This document shows positions 20,391-26,993 of a stretch of DNA of 64,000 nucleotides, in pieces; position 1 is the first letter of the stretch; each line of letters opens with the position of its first letter. A program made the position numbers and the translations under genes. The stretch comes from Thalassolituus oleivorans MIL-1 (GTDB lineage Bacteria; Pseudomonadota; Gammaproteobacteria; Pseudomonadales; Oceanobacteraceae). Location of the stretch: NCBI RefSeq assembly GCF_000355675.1, contig NC_020888.1:345001-409000 (forward strand). Direction: 5' to 3'. Below the pieces are notes generated by a model. That model ran no database searches. It was not told the DNA's origin and was given only the letters and a program-made list of their open reading frames with translations.

Positions 20391-20492
20391 ATGGAAGAGA
20401 ACGAAACTAACGGCTCAGGGCTAGTGCATATCCACGTGGTGGCCGCATTTACCTCCTGCTGCATATTGTTAACCGCTATGTTGATCGGTTAA
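20391..20492 (+). CDS. Possible 33-aa membrane peptide
   Basis: Short frame coding MEENETNGSGLVHIHVVAAF followed by TSCCILLTAMLIG: a polar N-terminus and a hydrophobic C-terminal half long enough to cross a membrane. AAGG lies upstream at a slightly long distance. It is in an otherwise gene-free 630-bp region between the hydrolase and the amidohydrolase genes. The remaining gap holds nothing else I can support. The length makes chance occurrence possible. Confidence 0.3.
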   Translation: MEENETNGSGLVHIHVVAAFTSCCILLTAMLIG

Positions 20493-20734
20493 CTGTGAGA
20501 ATGTTGTTTCTGACAACGTCGTCTATTACTTAAAAAAACGATCTTAAATCTTCCTTGTATATCGCGTTAAATTCTTAGTGTTTATCCTTGTAACTCAGTA
20601 CTTTGGCTCTAGCGGCCATGCTTCCTCTTAATCTAGATCAATTTGAGCCGATGTGCCTTTTGCGCTTTGTTTAGTTTGCTTCGATCCACCTTGCTGCATA
20701 CCATTTCTTAAAATAATAAAAATGGATGCTCTCT

Positions 20735-22894
20735 ATGAAATTGGTGCAAACACTTGCTTTGTCTGTTTTGGGTATAGCGACCACAAGCTTAAGTTACGGT
20801 ATGTCGTCGACACCGGAAGTTCCCTCACAGCCTCATGCGTCTGGCTATAGCGGTGATGTTGCATCGTTAGCACAAGGCTGTTTTTCTATTCAATCTCCTG
20901 CGACTGGAAACTATCTCAATCGTTTCGATCAGGGCGGAACTGTCGATGATGGCCTGTCTTATCATTTTGAAAATATTCCAGTCGCCGAAGCCGCTCAGTT
21001 CTTTATTAAGCCGACTGGCCCAGATGGCTTTTTATTAACAGATAAAGATGGCCGTTATTTGGCTAGCCATTTACCTGCAGCTGTTAGCGCAGGAACCTAC
21101 GCAGGTGAATTCGCCGAATGGAAAATAGAAAAAGATTCCGATAATAATTTTAGTTTTAAGAATACCGCTTTGTTCATGAAGTTAGGTCATAAGACGAATA
21201 AAGGCAGTCTGTATTTTCAGAGCTTTCTAGATTTACTGAGTCTTAATTCAGAAACAGCTTATCGTTTAGTCGTGCAAAATAATTGCACAGCATTTCCTGA
21301 AGTTACCACAAACGTGAGTGGCAACGTCGATGGATTAAAAGGAAATGTAAATGAACCTGTTCGTGGTTTTGTTGATGCTCATGCGCACATTACTTCCTAC
21401 GAATTTATGGGTGGTCGCTTTATGGCTGGCAAACCTTTTCACCGTTGGGGTGTTGAAGAAGCACTAAAAGACAGTGAAAGCGTACACGGAAAAGATGGCG
21501 CCCTTGATCTCATTGGTAATATTTACACCTTCGATGATATCACCATGCGTTACGACACCCGTGGCTGGCCGGATTTTCCTTGGTGGCCAAACCATAAGCA
21601 AATGAGCCACATGGGTTATTACTACAAGTGGATTGAGCGTGCGTATTTATCGGGATTGCGCATCATGGTAAGCAACCTCGTGGAGAACGAAGTGTTGTGT
21701 GCGGCACAGCGTACTATTAACCCAGAAGGTTGGAGTAGTGCCAATAGTTGTAACGTTATGGATAGCGTGCGTTTACAAGCTCAGCGTTTGCACGAAATGC
21801 AGGGTTATATTGATGCTCAGGCTGGTGGTGAAGGAAAAGGCTTTTTCCGTTTAGCGAATACGGCTGCTGAAGCTCGCGCGATTATTGCCGATGGAAAGAT
21901 GGCCGTCATTATGGGTATTGAGGCATCAGAGACATTTAATTGCGGATTAAATGATTATTGTACTCGTGAAACCATCGAAGCGCAGTTACAAGAGATCTAT
22001 GCTTTAGGTGTGCGAACCTTATATCCAACCCATAAATTCGATAATCAATTGGCTGGCTCAGCAGTAGAAGACGGTTTCATTAACTTAGGTCAGTGGTTGT
22101 CGTCAGGGCGATTCTTTGAAACTAAAGAATGTGATGAATATACCCAAGGACAGTATTTTAAATCCGGATTTCCGCTTATCGGGCAAATTGAAGGTATTAA
22201 ACAATTACTCGAAACTCTGCATTTAAATCCTGAATACGATGAACATATTGAACACTGTAATTCACACGGATTAACAGAGCTTGGTGTTTATTTAGTAAAC
22301 CGTATGATTGATATGAACATGCTTATTGAAATGGATCATATGAGCAATGATACGGCTGCAGCGGTTATGGATATCGTTGAAGCACGTAACTACAGCGGTG
22401 TTATTACTTCTCATAGTTGGATGCGTAGCGCTAAAGGTGGTGCTGTACACGACAATACTCGTCGTTTAATTGAAGCTGGAGGTTTTTCTTCGCCTTACAG
22501 CGTAGACGCGAATAATTTGACCGGTCGGATCGACAAGTACTTAGATATCGTTAAGCAAACACCTTATTTACAAGGTGTGGGTTTAGGTACCGATATGAGT
22601 GGCCTTGGTGGTCAGCCGGGTCCGCGTAGTGATGCCGACATGAATCCACTGGAATATCCATTTGTTTCAGAATTTGGCTTAACCTTTGACAAGCAGATTT
22701 CGGGTAATCGAGTATTCGACTTTAATACGGATGGTGTCGCCCACTACGGTATGGTCGCAGATCATTTGGAAGATGTTCGCGAACAAGCGCCAGAGCGCAT
22801 TTACGAAACTATCATGAACTCTGCGGAAGCTTACCTGCAAATGTGGGAAAGAGCTGAGCAAGCAGGAGTAACGGAGCACTATAATCCATTGTAG
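20735..22894 (+). CDS. Secreted M19-like amidohydrolase
   Basis: 719-aa exported protein. ATG 20735 gives the signal peptide MKLVQTLALSVLGIATTSLS and has GGA upstream; ATG 20726 is three codons earlier. Residues of about 45-190 resemble a beta-trefoil-like carbohydrate- or ligand-binding region. The rest (about 210-700) looks like a metal-dependent amidohydrolase: FVDAHAHI supplies the first His pair, later come EMDHMSN, TSHSWMR and a GLGTDMSG segment, consistent with membrane dipeptidase (M19)-type ligands. Cys residues suggest disulfides. The gene is monocistronic with its own terminator. The substrate (dipeptides, lactams or other) cannot be told. Confidence 0.7.
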   Translation: MKLVQTLALSVLGIATTSLSYGMSSTPEVPSQPHASGYSGDVASLAQGCFSIQSPATGNYLNRFDQGGTVDDGLSYHFENIPVAEAAQFFIKPTGPDGFLLTDKDGRYLASHLPAAVSAGTYAGEFAEWKIEKDSDNNFSFKNTALFMKLGHKTNKGSLYFQSFLDLLSLNSETAYRLVVQNNCTAFPEVTTNVSGNVDGLKGNVNEPVRGFVDAHAHITSYEFMGGRFMAGKPFHRWGVEEALKDSESVHGKDGALDLIGNIYTFDDITMRYDTRGWPDFPWWPNHKQMSHMGYYYKWIERAYLSGLRIMVSNLVENEVLCAAQRTINPEGWSSANSCNVMDSVRLQAQRLHEMQGYIDAQAGGEGKGFFRLANTAAEARAIIADGKMAVIMGIEASETFNCGLNDYCTRETIEAQLQEIYALGVRTLYPTHKFDNQLAGSAVEDGFINLGQWLSSGRFFETKECDEYTQGQYFKSGFPLIGQIEGIKQLLETLHLNPEYDEHIEHCNSHGLTELGVYLVNRMIDMNMLIEMDHMSNDTAAAVMDIVEARNYSGVITSHSWMRSAKGGAVHDNTRRLIEAGGFSSPYSVDANNLTGRIDKYLDIVKQTPYLQGVGLGTDMSGLGGQPGPRSDADMNPLEYPFVSEFGLTFDKQISGNRVFDFNTDGVAHYGMVADHLEDVREQAPERIYETIMNSAEAYLQMWERAEQAGVTEHYNPL

Positions 22895-22907
22895 TATTTA
22901 TCCTGAA

Positions 22908-22938
22908 ATAAAAAGGCGCTATTTATAGCGCCTTTTTA
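22908..22938 (+). terminator. Strong intrinsic terminator
   Basis: AAAAAGGCGCTA pairs perfectly with TAGCGCCTTTTT over a 4-nt loop, right after the amidohydrolase stop and just before the mobile element boundary. The A and T flanks let it work in both directions. Confidence 0.92.
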
Positions 22939-23022
22939 TTTGCAATATTTTTATCGATCGGCTGCTCTCTTGAATGAATTTCAGCCATAAAAAAAGCCCG
23001 CATATTTCTATGTAGGCTTCTC

Positions 23023-23062
23023 AAATAATGGTGCCCGGAGGCGGAATCGAACCACCGACACG
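23023..23062 (-). repeat. Left att repeat: 3' fragment of tRNA-Phe
   Basis: Identical over 40 bp to 29387-29426. Read on the minus strand it is the T arm, acceptor 3' strand and CCA of tRNA-Phe, without the 5' two-thirds, so it is not a tRNA gene. It marks the far end of the integrated element. Confidence 0.92.
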
Positions 23063-23128
23063 CAACCAACCCTCTGAGGCCCAGTATCTACGGGCTTTTC
23101 ACTACGTCTGTGTGTATAAGTTAAGAAG

Positions 23129-23149
23129 CATTGTGTACCAGTAATGTGT
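23129..23149 (+). repeat. Integrase arm-type site, left
   Basis: CATTGTGTACCAGTAATGTGT, matched at 29294-29314 with a single A/T difference and in the same orientation. Both lie just inside the att repeats, the right one directly upstream of the integrase start. Such paired sites are typical arm-binding sites of tyrosine integrases; binding is inferred. Confidence 0.55.
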
Positions 23150-23216
23150 TCAGACACAAGCCTAATGTTTGAGCTGGTGGGCCTAGTGTTCTGCTCAATT
23201 GATAAGTGCCAGAATT

Positions 23217-23231
23217 CGCCACTGGCGAAAA
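23217..23231 (+). repeat. Copy 1 of the palindromic CGCCA-C-TGGCG-AAAA repeat
   Basis: CGCCACTGGCGAAAA, here flanked by TT to give TTCGCCACTGGCGAA. It reads A-T-G-E-N in a GTG-started 60-codon frame (from 23206) that I do not call a gene. The other copies lie 3.8-4.4 kb away near the integrase end of the same element. Confidence 0.7.
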
Positions 23232-23430
23232 CCGTATTGATAATAAGCAGCGAAATACAAACCAGTGGTTTTGCACTTATTATTATCAGGTAGTTAACTT
23301 ATTGATTATAAATAAGAAAATTAATCGCCTTTACAATTCGCCGTCGAAAACAGCAGGAATTCTTATTAGTAAAGTTGGATGTGGCTGATTCCTTTAATGC
23401 TTATGTCTATCGTTGCCTGTTCGCCCACAC

Positions 23431-23459
23431 TTGACACTTAAGTCCGCAGCCTTTAGCGT
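23431..23459 (+). promoter_or_regulatory. Candidate promoter of the retron transcript
   Basis: A perfect TTGACA (23431-23436) is followed after 17 bp by TAGCGT, a poor -10. A start near 23466 would precede the predicted retron RNA by about 40 nt. The good -35 and the position support it; the weak -10 lowers confidence. Confidence 0.35.
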
Positions 23460-23503
23460 AGTAGGTAAGCTAGGCGTATCGCTTAGGTGCTCTTTAAACA
23501 ATC

Positions 23504-23744
23504 GTATCTATCAGGGTCTGTATATCGGTCATAGCTATGGCCAGTCTGAGCTGTTCTCTTGGACTTTCTCTACTGCACAACTGCCTATCATTGTGATTGT
23601 GATGGACTATCTAGTGGTAGTGTTTGTGTGACGGGGATGCTTATTAAACATAAGCAGAACAGTGGGTTGTTGGAACATCATCACATTCTTTATCGGCCTG
23701 ATTTGCAAAGACGGGGGCAATCCCGCCTGATAAAGGATAGATAC
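23504..23744 (+). ncRNA. Predicted retron msr-msd RNA
   Basis: About 241 nt directly upstream of the accessory gene. It is closed by perfect inverted repeats: a1 GTATCTATC (23504-23512) and a2 GATAGATAC (23736-23744). After a1 come G residues (23514-23516) suited to be the branching G, then hairpins at 23527-23542 (GGTCAT/ATGGCC), 23606-23621 (ACTATC/GGTAGT, one G-U) and 23638-23656 (TGCTTAT/ATAAGCA). Just inside a2 lies the longest imperfect stem, about 23686-23706 with 23717-23737, around a 10-nt loop, in the position expected for the msd hairpin copied into msDNA. a2 overlaps the AAAGGA ribosome-binding site of the next gene, so folding could control its translation. The msr/msd border is not resolved. 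Confidence 0.7.
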
Positions 23745-23746
23745 AA

Positions 23747-23983
23747 ATGAACCGGTGTTTAAAGAAACTTCTGACTTGGCTTAAGCATGTCAGAGAATCA
23801 ATGCGCGATGATGATGATGTTCGTGTTAGAAGGTTAGTCGATTGGTTAATAAGACGCTTAGAGAGAATAATTGGGTTATATGATGAATATGGATGGTTGC
23901 TTTTCTTCGGTAAGCTCCTATTTCACATCATAGACCCCTCTTATCTCCAACGTCTTATCGAAATCCTTTCGCAATACCTCTAA
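23747..23983 (+). CDS. Small retron-associated protein, possible membrane effector
   Basis: 78-aa protein encoded between the predicted retron RNA and the reverse transcriptase. ATG 23747 has AAAGGA at a good distance, within the end of the RNA. The sequence is almost entirely helical by eye: a Lys/Arg/Trp-rich amphipathic N-terminal third, an acidic knot (RDDDDVR), a basic stretch, then a hydrophobic segment YGWLLFFGKLLFHII and a short amphipathic tail. This fits a peripheral or single-pass membrane protein. In many retrons the neighbouring gene encodes the toxic effector restrained by RT-msDNA; membrane-acting effectors are known. I do not recognise the family, and the effector role is inferred from position only. 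Confidence 0.6.
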   Translation: MNRCLKKLLTWLKHVRESMRDDDDVRVRRLVDWLIRRLERIIGLYDEYGWLLFFGKLLFHIIDPSYLQRLIEILSQYL

Positions 23984-24046
23984 CAACACAATCCACTTTT
24001 TATTAAACTTAAATTTTTTTGCGTTTAAAAGGAATGTCAAAAGGAC

Positions 24047-25012
24047 TTGAAAGCCACACCTCCGCTGTATCTACATGCTTCAATAGGCTCAATAAATAGC
24101 TTATCCCTCTTGCTGGGAGTTAGTCCTGACTCTCTTAAAAGTATTGGTGATGCCGCTCAGAAAATGTATCGAGAGGTTCCGCAAAAGAAAAAAGATGGCT
24201 CATTAAGAATGACCTATGATGCACATCCTTCACTGAAAAAAATCCAAGACAAAATATCGAAGCTTATTCTCAAGAAGGTTGTTTATCCAGATTATTTACA
24301 GGGTGGGCTTCCTAAAAAAGACCAAGTATCCAATGCGGCTAAGCATTCGAAAGCAATAATTCTTATTCAAGATGATATTGAAGATTTCTATCCATCGTTA
24401 TCAGACACAACTGTGCGTGGAGTATGGCAGCAGTTTTTCAAGTTTTCTCCTGAAGTCGCCAAATTACTTACTTCACTGACAACCCTGAATGGGAAAGTGC
24501 CTCAGGGGGCTAAAACAAGCAGCTACTTGGCTAATTTGGCATTTTGGGACTGCGAGCATTTGTTGGTTCAAAAGCTGCTTGATAAAGATTTGACGTACAC
24601 TCGATTTGCTGACGACATTATAGTTTCGACTCGCGCAATTATAAGTAATAGCGAAATTGCAGTTGTTAGAGCCTCTATTTACAACATGCTTGCTCTCAAG
24701 AGTTGTAAGCCTAAAAGGTCTAAAAGTCGTGTGTGTCGAAAGGGGACTCGATTATCAGTTACGGGGTTAAATACGTCTCTAAAATCACCAATGGTAAACA
24801 AGCAAGAGAGACGGAAAATAAGAGCGTTGTTGCATAATTTAGAGGTCTCAGTTTCTCTCAACGGATACACAGCGGAAAATGTAGCCGCATGGGAAAGTAT
24901 TCGAGGAAAAGTTGTTAGACTTAAAAGGCTGCGGCATAAAGAAGCGCTGGGTTTTGACGAGAGATTACATTTACTTAAATCAAGATTGTTTAGTTCCAGC
25001 AGTGTCTTGTAG
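24047..25012 (+). CDS. Retron reverse transcriptase
   Basis: 321-aa reverse transcriptase copying the msd part of the retron RNA into msDNA. Both retron-specific signatures are present: N-A-A-K-H (about residues 96-100, NAxxH) and V-T-G (about 238, in LSVTGLNTSL). Catalytic motifs are DDIEDFYPSL (motif A Asp), VPQGAKTSSYLANLAF (motif B-like) and YTRFADDIIVS, with F-A-D-D in place of the usual Y-A-D-D. The N-terminal KKKDGSLR...HPSLKKIQDKI block is also retron-like, so the protein appears complete. The start is odd: an in-frame stop at 24026 leaves TTG 24047 as the first usable codon, with AAAAGGA almost touching it; the next in-frame ATG would remove the N-terminus. Sixty-three bases separate it from the 78-aa gene. 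Confidence 0.9.
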   Translation: MKATPPLYLHASIGSINSLSLLLGVSPDSLKSIGDAAQKMYREVPQKKKDGSLRMTYDAHPSLKKIQDKISKLILKKVVYPDYLQGGLPKKDQVSNAAKHSKAIILIQDDIEDFYPSLSDTTVRGVWQQFFKFSPEVAKLLTSLTTLNGKVPQGAKTSSYLANLAFWDCEHLLVQKLLDKDLTYTRFADDIIVSTRAIISNSEIAVVRASIYNMLALKSCKPKRSKSRVCRKGTRLSVTGLNTSLKSPMVNKQERRKIRALLHNLEVSVSLNGYTAENVAAWESIRGKVVRLKRLRHKEALGFDERLHLLKSRLFSSSSVL

Positions 25013-25179
25013 TTCTACGTTTATCTCTTTCTGTTTTGCACGCTTAAAGATAAATTTCAAGCCTCTATGGTTATGAAATAATTAATAGAATCTCACTGGG
25101 CAGTTCTACTGCTTTAGCCTCACCTCACCTGACCTTGAGCAGACATCAAGATATTCATTCAATTGATTGTATTCAATAA

Positions 25180-25286
25180 GCATAGGTAGAGCTTTTAGTC
25201 TGACCTTAAGTAAGGCTATGTCTTCTATCTTGATTTATATGCTTAATAGCTTAGGTAGAACCTTTAGTCTGACCTTAAGTAGACTC
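25180..25286 (+). repeat. Imperfect 38-bp direct repeat pair (TAGGTAGA ... CTGACCTTAAGTA)
   Basis: Units at 25180-25217 and 25249-25286 share GC-TAGGTAGA followed by TTTAGTCTGACCTTAAGTA and start 69 bp apart. A degenerate inverted version appears at about 25374-25417 (CTAGGTCAACCTTAAGACT ... CTACCTAGCTC). Confidence 0.65.
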
Positions 25287-25344
25287 TTAGTCTTACTTAC
25301 TAATACATATAGTTAACCTTCGGGGGGGGACTAAGTTCCCCTAG

Positions 25345-25483
25345 GGTGTGGGATATCAATTAAGAGTTAGGGGCTAGGTCAACCTTAAGACTACTCATAG
25401 TCTATCTACCTAGCTCTTATACCAGTCATATACTCAGTGTTTTCTTGGTGTATTTCATAGCTATGGTGTGGGTTATCAAATAA
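25345..25483 (+). repeat. 19-bp direct repeat pair spaced 120 bp
   Basis: GGTGTGGGATATCAATTAA (25345-25363) and GGTGTGGGTTATCAAATAA (25465-25483) differ at two positions. Unit starts are exactly 120 bp apart. Confidence 0.65.
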
Positions 25484-25528
25484 CCAGTTCAATTAGAGAG
25501 TAAATCATCTACGAAGCCAGCCTATAGG

Positions 25529-25559
25529 GCACTGAGTCGCCTTTGTAAGCTCTCAGTGC
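25529..25559 (-). terminator. Hairpin downstream of the recombinase gene
   Basis: GCACTGAG and CTCAGTGC pair across a 15-nt loop about 80 bp beyond the recombinase stop. No T run on either strand, so it may be a weak terminator or an RNA-end hairpin. Confidence 0.35.
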
Positions 25560-25640
25560 TGTCGTGTGACTCTTTCTCTTCTCTGTAGGGTGAATGCTCG
25601 CGGCAACTAGCAAGGCGGCTTACAGGCTCTCTGAGTTTGT

Positions 25641-26213
25641 CTAAGCTATTGATTCCTTTGATATTCTTTGAACGGAACTGACACTGATATCGTGCTTAGT
25701 TGCAGTCTTACGGAAGGATAGTCCAGCGCCCAAGTCTGCTAATACTGCCTGTCTGACATCATCCTCTAAGCGTTTGGCGCTGCCTCCATTGTATTTACCT
25801 GCTTCCTTTGCCTTACGTATGCCTTCGGCTTGGCGCTCTCTAATCATTGACCTCTCAAATTCTGAGACAGCACCAAGCATTGATAGGAGTAAGTCATCCA
25901 TTGGTGTCGATGCCTTGCCAGCATTAAAAGTCAGGTTCTCCTTGTGGAAGCGCACAGTAACGCCTTTACCTCTCCATTCATCTACCAGCATCCTTAGGTC
26001 TCTTAGGTTACGCGCTAGGCGGTCAATGGAATGTACGTGGATTGTGTCACCTTCTCTGACGTGACTCCTTAATGCTTCAAGCTGAGGTCTCTTTACAGTG
26101 CTGCCGCTAACCTTATCAGTGAATACCCTTTCAAAGGCGATACTGACATCCGCTAATTGGCGTTCGGTGCTTTGGTCAGTGCTTGATACTCGGATGTAAG
26201 CGAAGTCGGCCAT
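25641..26213 (-). CDS. Serine recombinase (resolvase/invertase family)
   Basis: 190-aa small serine recombinase. N-terminal catalytic domain: YIRVSSTDQSTERQ carries the nucleophile Ser, followed by R-L-A-R-N-L-R-D-L and the E-R-x-x-I-R-E-R-Q-A-E-G-I segment. The C-terminal region (LSFRKTATKHDISVSSVQRI) is the expected DNA-binding helix-turn-helix. ATG 26213 is used because AAAGGAG lies just upstream; a TTG at 26234 would add seven residues and lacks such a site. Close to Pin/Hin invertases and Tn3-type resolvases in length. Five copies of an 8-bp motif lie beside it (see site cluster). Its substrate could be res-like sites or an invertible segment inside the element. Confidence 0.88.
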   Translation of the reverse strand: MADFAYIRVSSTDQSTERQLADVSIAFERVFTDKVSGSTVKRPQLEALRSHVREGDTIHVHSIDRLARNLRDLRMLVDEWRGKGVTVRFHKENLTFNAGKASTPMDDLLLSMLGAVSEFERSMIRERQAEGIRKAKEAGKYNGGSAKRLEDDVRQAVLADLGAGLSFRKTATKHDISVSSVQRISKESIA

Positions 26214-26225
26214 GTGTACTCCTTT

Positions 26226-26346
26226 TGTATTCAATAGGGTCTAGACTTTTTGAATAATAACTGTATTCAGTTTTAAATCAACCCTATTGAACACGAATTT
26301 CTGTATTCATGTACTGTAGTCGGTGGGGTGTACCCTAATGAATACA
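26226..26346. promoter_or_regulatory. Candidate recombinase site / operator cluster
   Basis: The 8-mer TGTATTCA occurs at 26226-26233, 26262-26269 and 26302-26309, and inverted as TGAATACA at 26339-26346, a nearly regular spacing of 36-40 bp directly upstream of the recombinase gene. A fifth copy lies at 25168-25175 beyond its 3' end, in the identical 12-mer TTGTATTCAATA. In addition TATTCAATAGGGT and ACCCTATTGAACA form an inverted pair (26228 and 26281). Arrays of sub-sites upstream of the gene are typical of resolvase res sites, and also of autoregulatory operators. Confidence 0.5.
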
Positions 26347-26533
26347 CTTGAGGACGGCATTAGGTGAAGGCTGGCCGTTAGATTGAGTGGATTGTATGCA
26401 GTGACCTAGGAAGCTTGAAGCATTGCCTCGGTGACGCTTAGGGGGCGTATGGGGGATTGGAGCTGTATAGAAATCATATAAAAGGCTCACAGATTTTTAG
26501 CGTATTTAGCTTTGGAAGACTGTAATAGCCATA

Positions 26534-26701
26534 GTGAAAGGACACGAAGCATCCAACACAGAGAGCGACAAAAGTCTCAGTGGGACTTTTGTCGTACCTG
26601 AAGAAAGTAGCCAATACAGGAAGTTACCTCCCCCTATAAAGAACAAGACTGTCATCATTATCATCTTTGAATGTATTCTTGCGCGTGGCTTAACCTATTG
26701 A
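26534..26701 (+). pseudogene. Duplicated fragment of the ATGEN-repeat frame
   Basis: A GTG-started 55-codon frame whose first part (EASNTESDKSLSGTFVVPEE) parallels EASNTESDKMATGENVVPEE of the start-less frame further downstream. DNA 26545-26605 aligns with 27410-27470: near-identical flanks surround a different palindrome, AAAAGTC-TCAGTGG-GACTTTT here against the GCCACTGGC type there. It is best read as a partial tandem duplication that has decayed, or as a recombined remnant. Expression is not indicated. Confidence 0.4.
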
Positions 26702-26716
26702 TTTTAAAGGATAAAT

Positions 26717-26959
26717 GTGGAATTGTTAGCGGGCTTCGCTGATGAAGTTACAGAAACAATAGGATACATTATGTTAGAACAGACATTACTTATTCACGAT
26801 TGCTTAAGCCTTAGTGGTGACTTTGAAGTGACTCAAGGCGGCGTTACTGTCGATTTGAATGTACTTAGTTATCGTTGGTATGTAAGTGCCGATGGAAAGG
26901 AAAGCAACCTAATAAAAGGGCATTGGCTAGGCCTAGCATGGATAGGAGTGCCAGCTTAA
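26717..26959 (+). CDS. Small protein of unknown function
   Basis: 80-aa frame with a GTG start preceded by AAAGGA at a good distance. The overlapping ATG two bases earlier stops after four codons; an internal in-frame ATG at 26771 would give 62 aa. The sequence has a mixed alpha/beta character with many hydrophobics (HDCLSLSGDFEVTQGGVTVD, then RWYVSADGKES) and no motif I recognise. It lies between the recombinase site cluster and the start-less repeat frame, in a different frame from the latter. Confidence 0.4.
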   Translation: MELLAGFADEVTETIGYIMLEQTLLIHDCLSLSGDFEVTQGGVTVDLNVLSYRWYVSADGKESNLIKGHWLGLAWIGVPA

Positions 26960-26993
26960 AGCATAGCCCTGTAAGTATCTGAGGTGTCCATAA

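Larger units (their letters stand above)
25013..25640. other. Gene-free, repeat-rich region after the retron
   Basis: About 630 bp with no coding frame. It holds two long direct repeats (25180-25217 and 25249-25286), a 19-bp direct repeat pair 120 bp apart (25345 and 25465), several CCTTAAG motifs in both orientations (around 25203, 25272, 25383), one copy of TTGTATTCAATA (25167-25178) that recurs upstream of the recombinase gene, a G-run hairpin (about 25325-25340) and an 8-bp inverted repeat at 25529-25559. This density suggests regulatory, recombination or RNA function, not yet assignable. Confidence 0.6.

Noticed and set aside
23023..23062. A second tRNA gene
   Set aside because: Only the 3' T arm and acceptor part are present; it is the att duplicate of tRNA-Phe.
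23206..23388. A 60-aa gene at the left end of the element
   Set aside because: It has a GTG start without a clear ribosome-binding site, and its only notable feature is one repeat copy; after the first ten residues the sequence has no protein-like character.
24047..25012. A diversity-generating retroelement or group II intron RT
   Set aside because: NAxxH and VTG plus the upstream msr-msd architecture mark a retron. No template/variable repeat pair with A-specific changes and no maturase or intron structure was seen.
26214..26234. TTG start seven residues upstream for the serine recombinase
   Set aside because: AAAGGAG is placed exactly for ATG 26213 and family proteins begin near M-x-x-x-Y-I-R-V-S.
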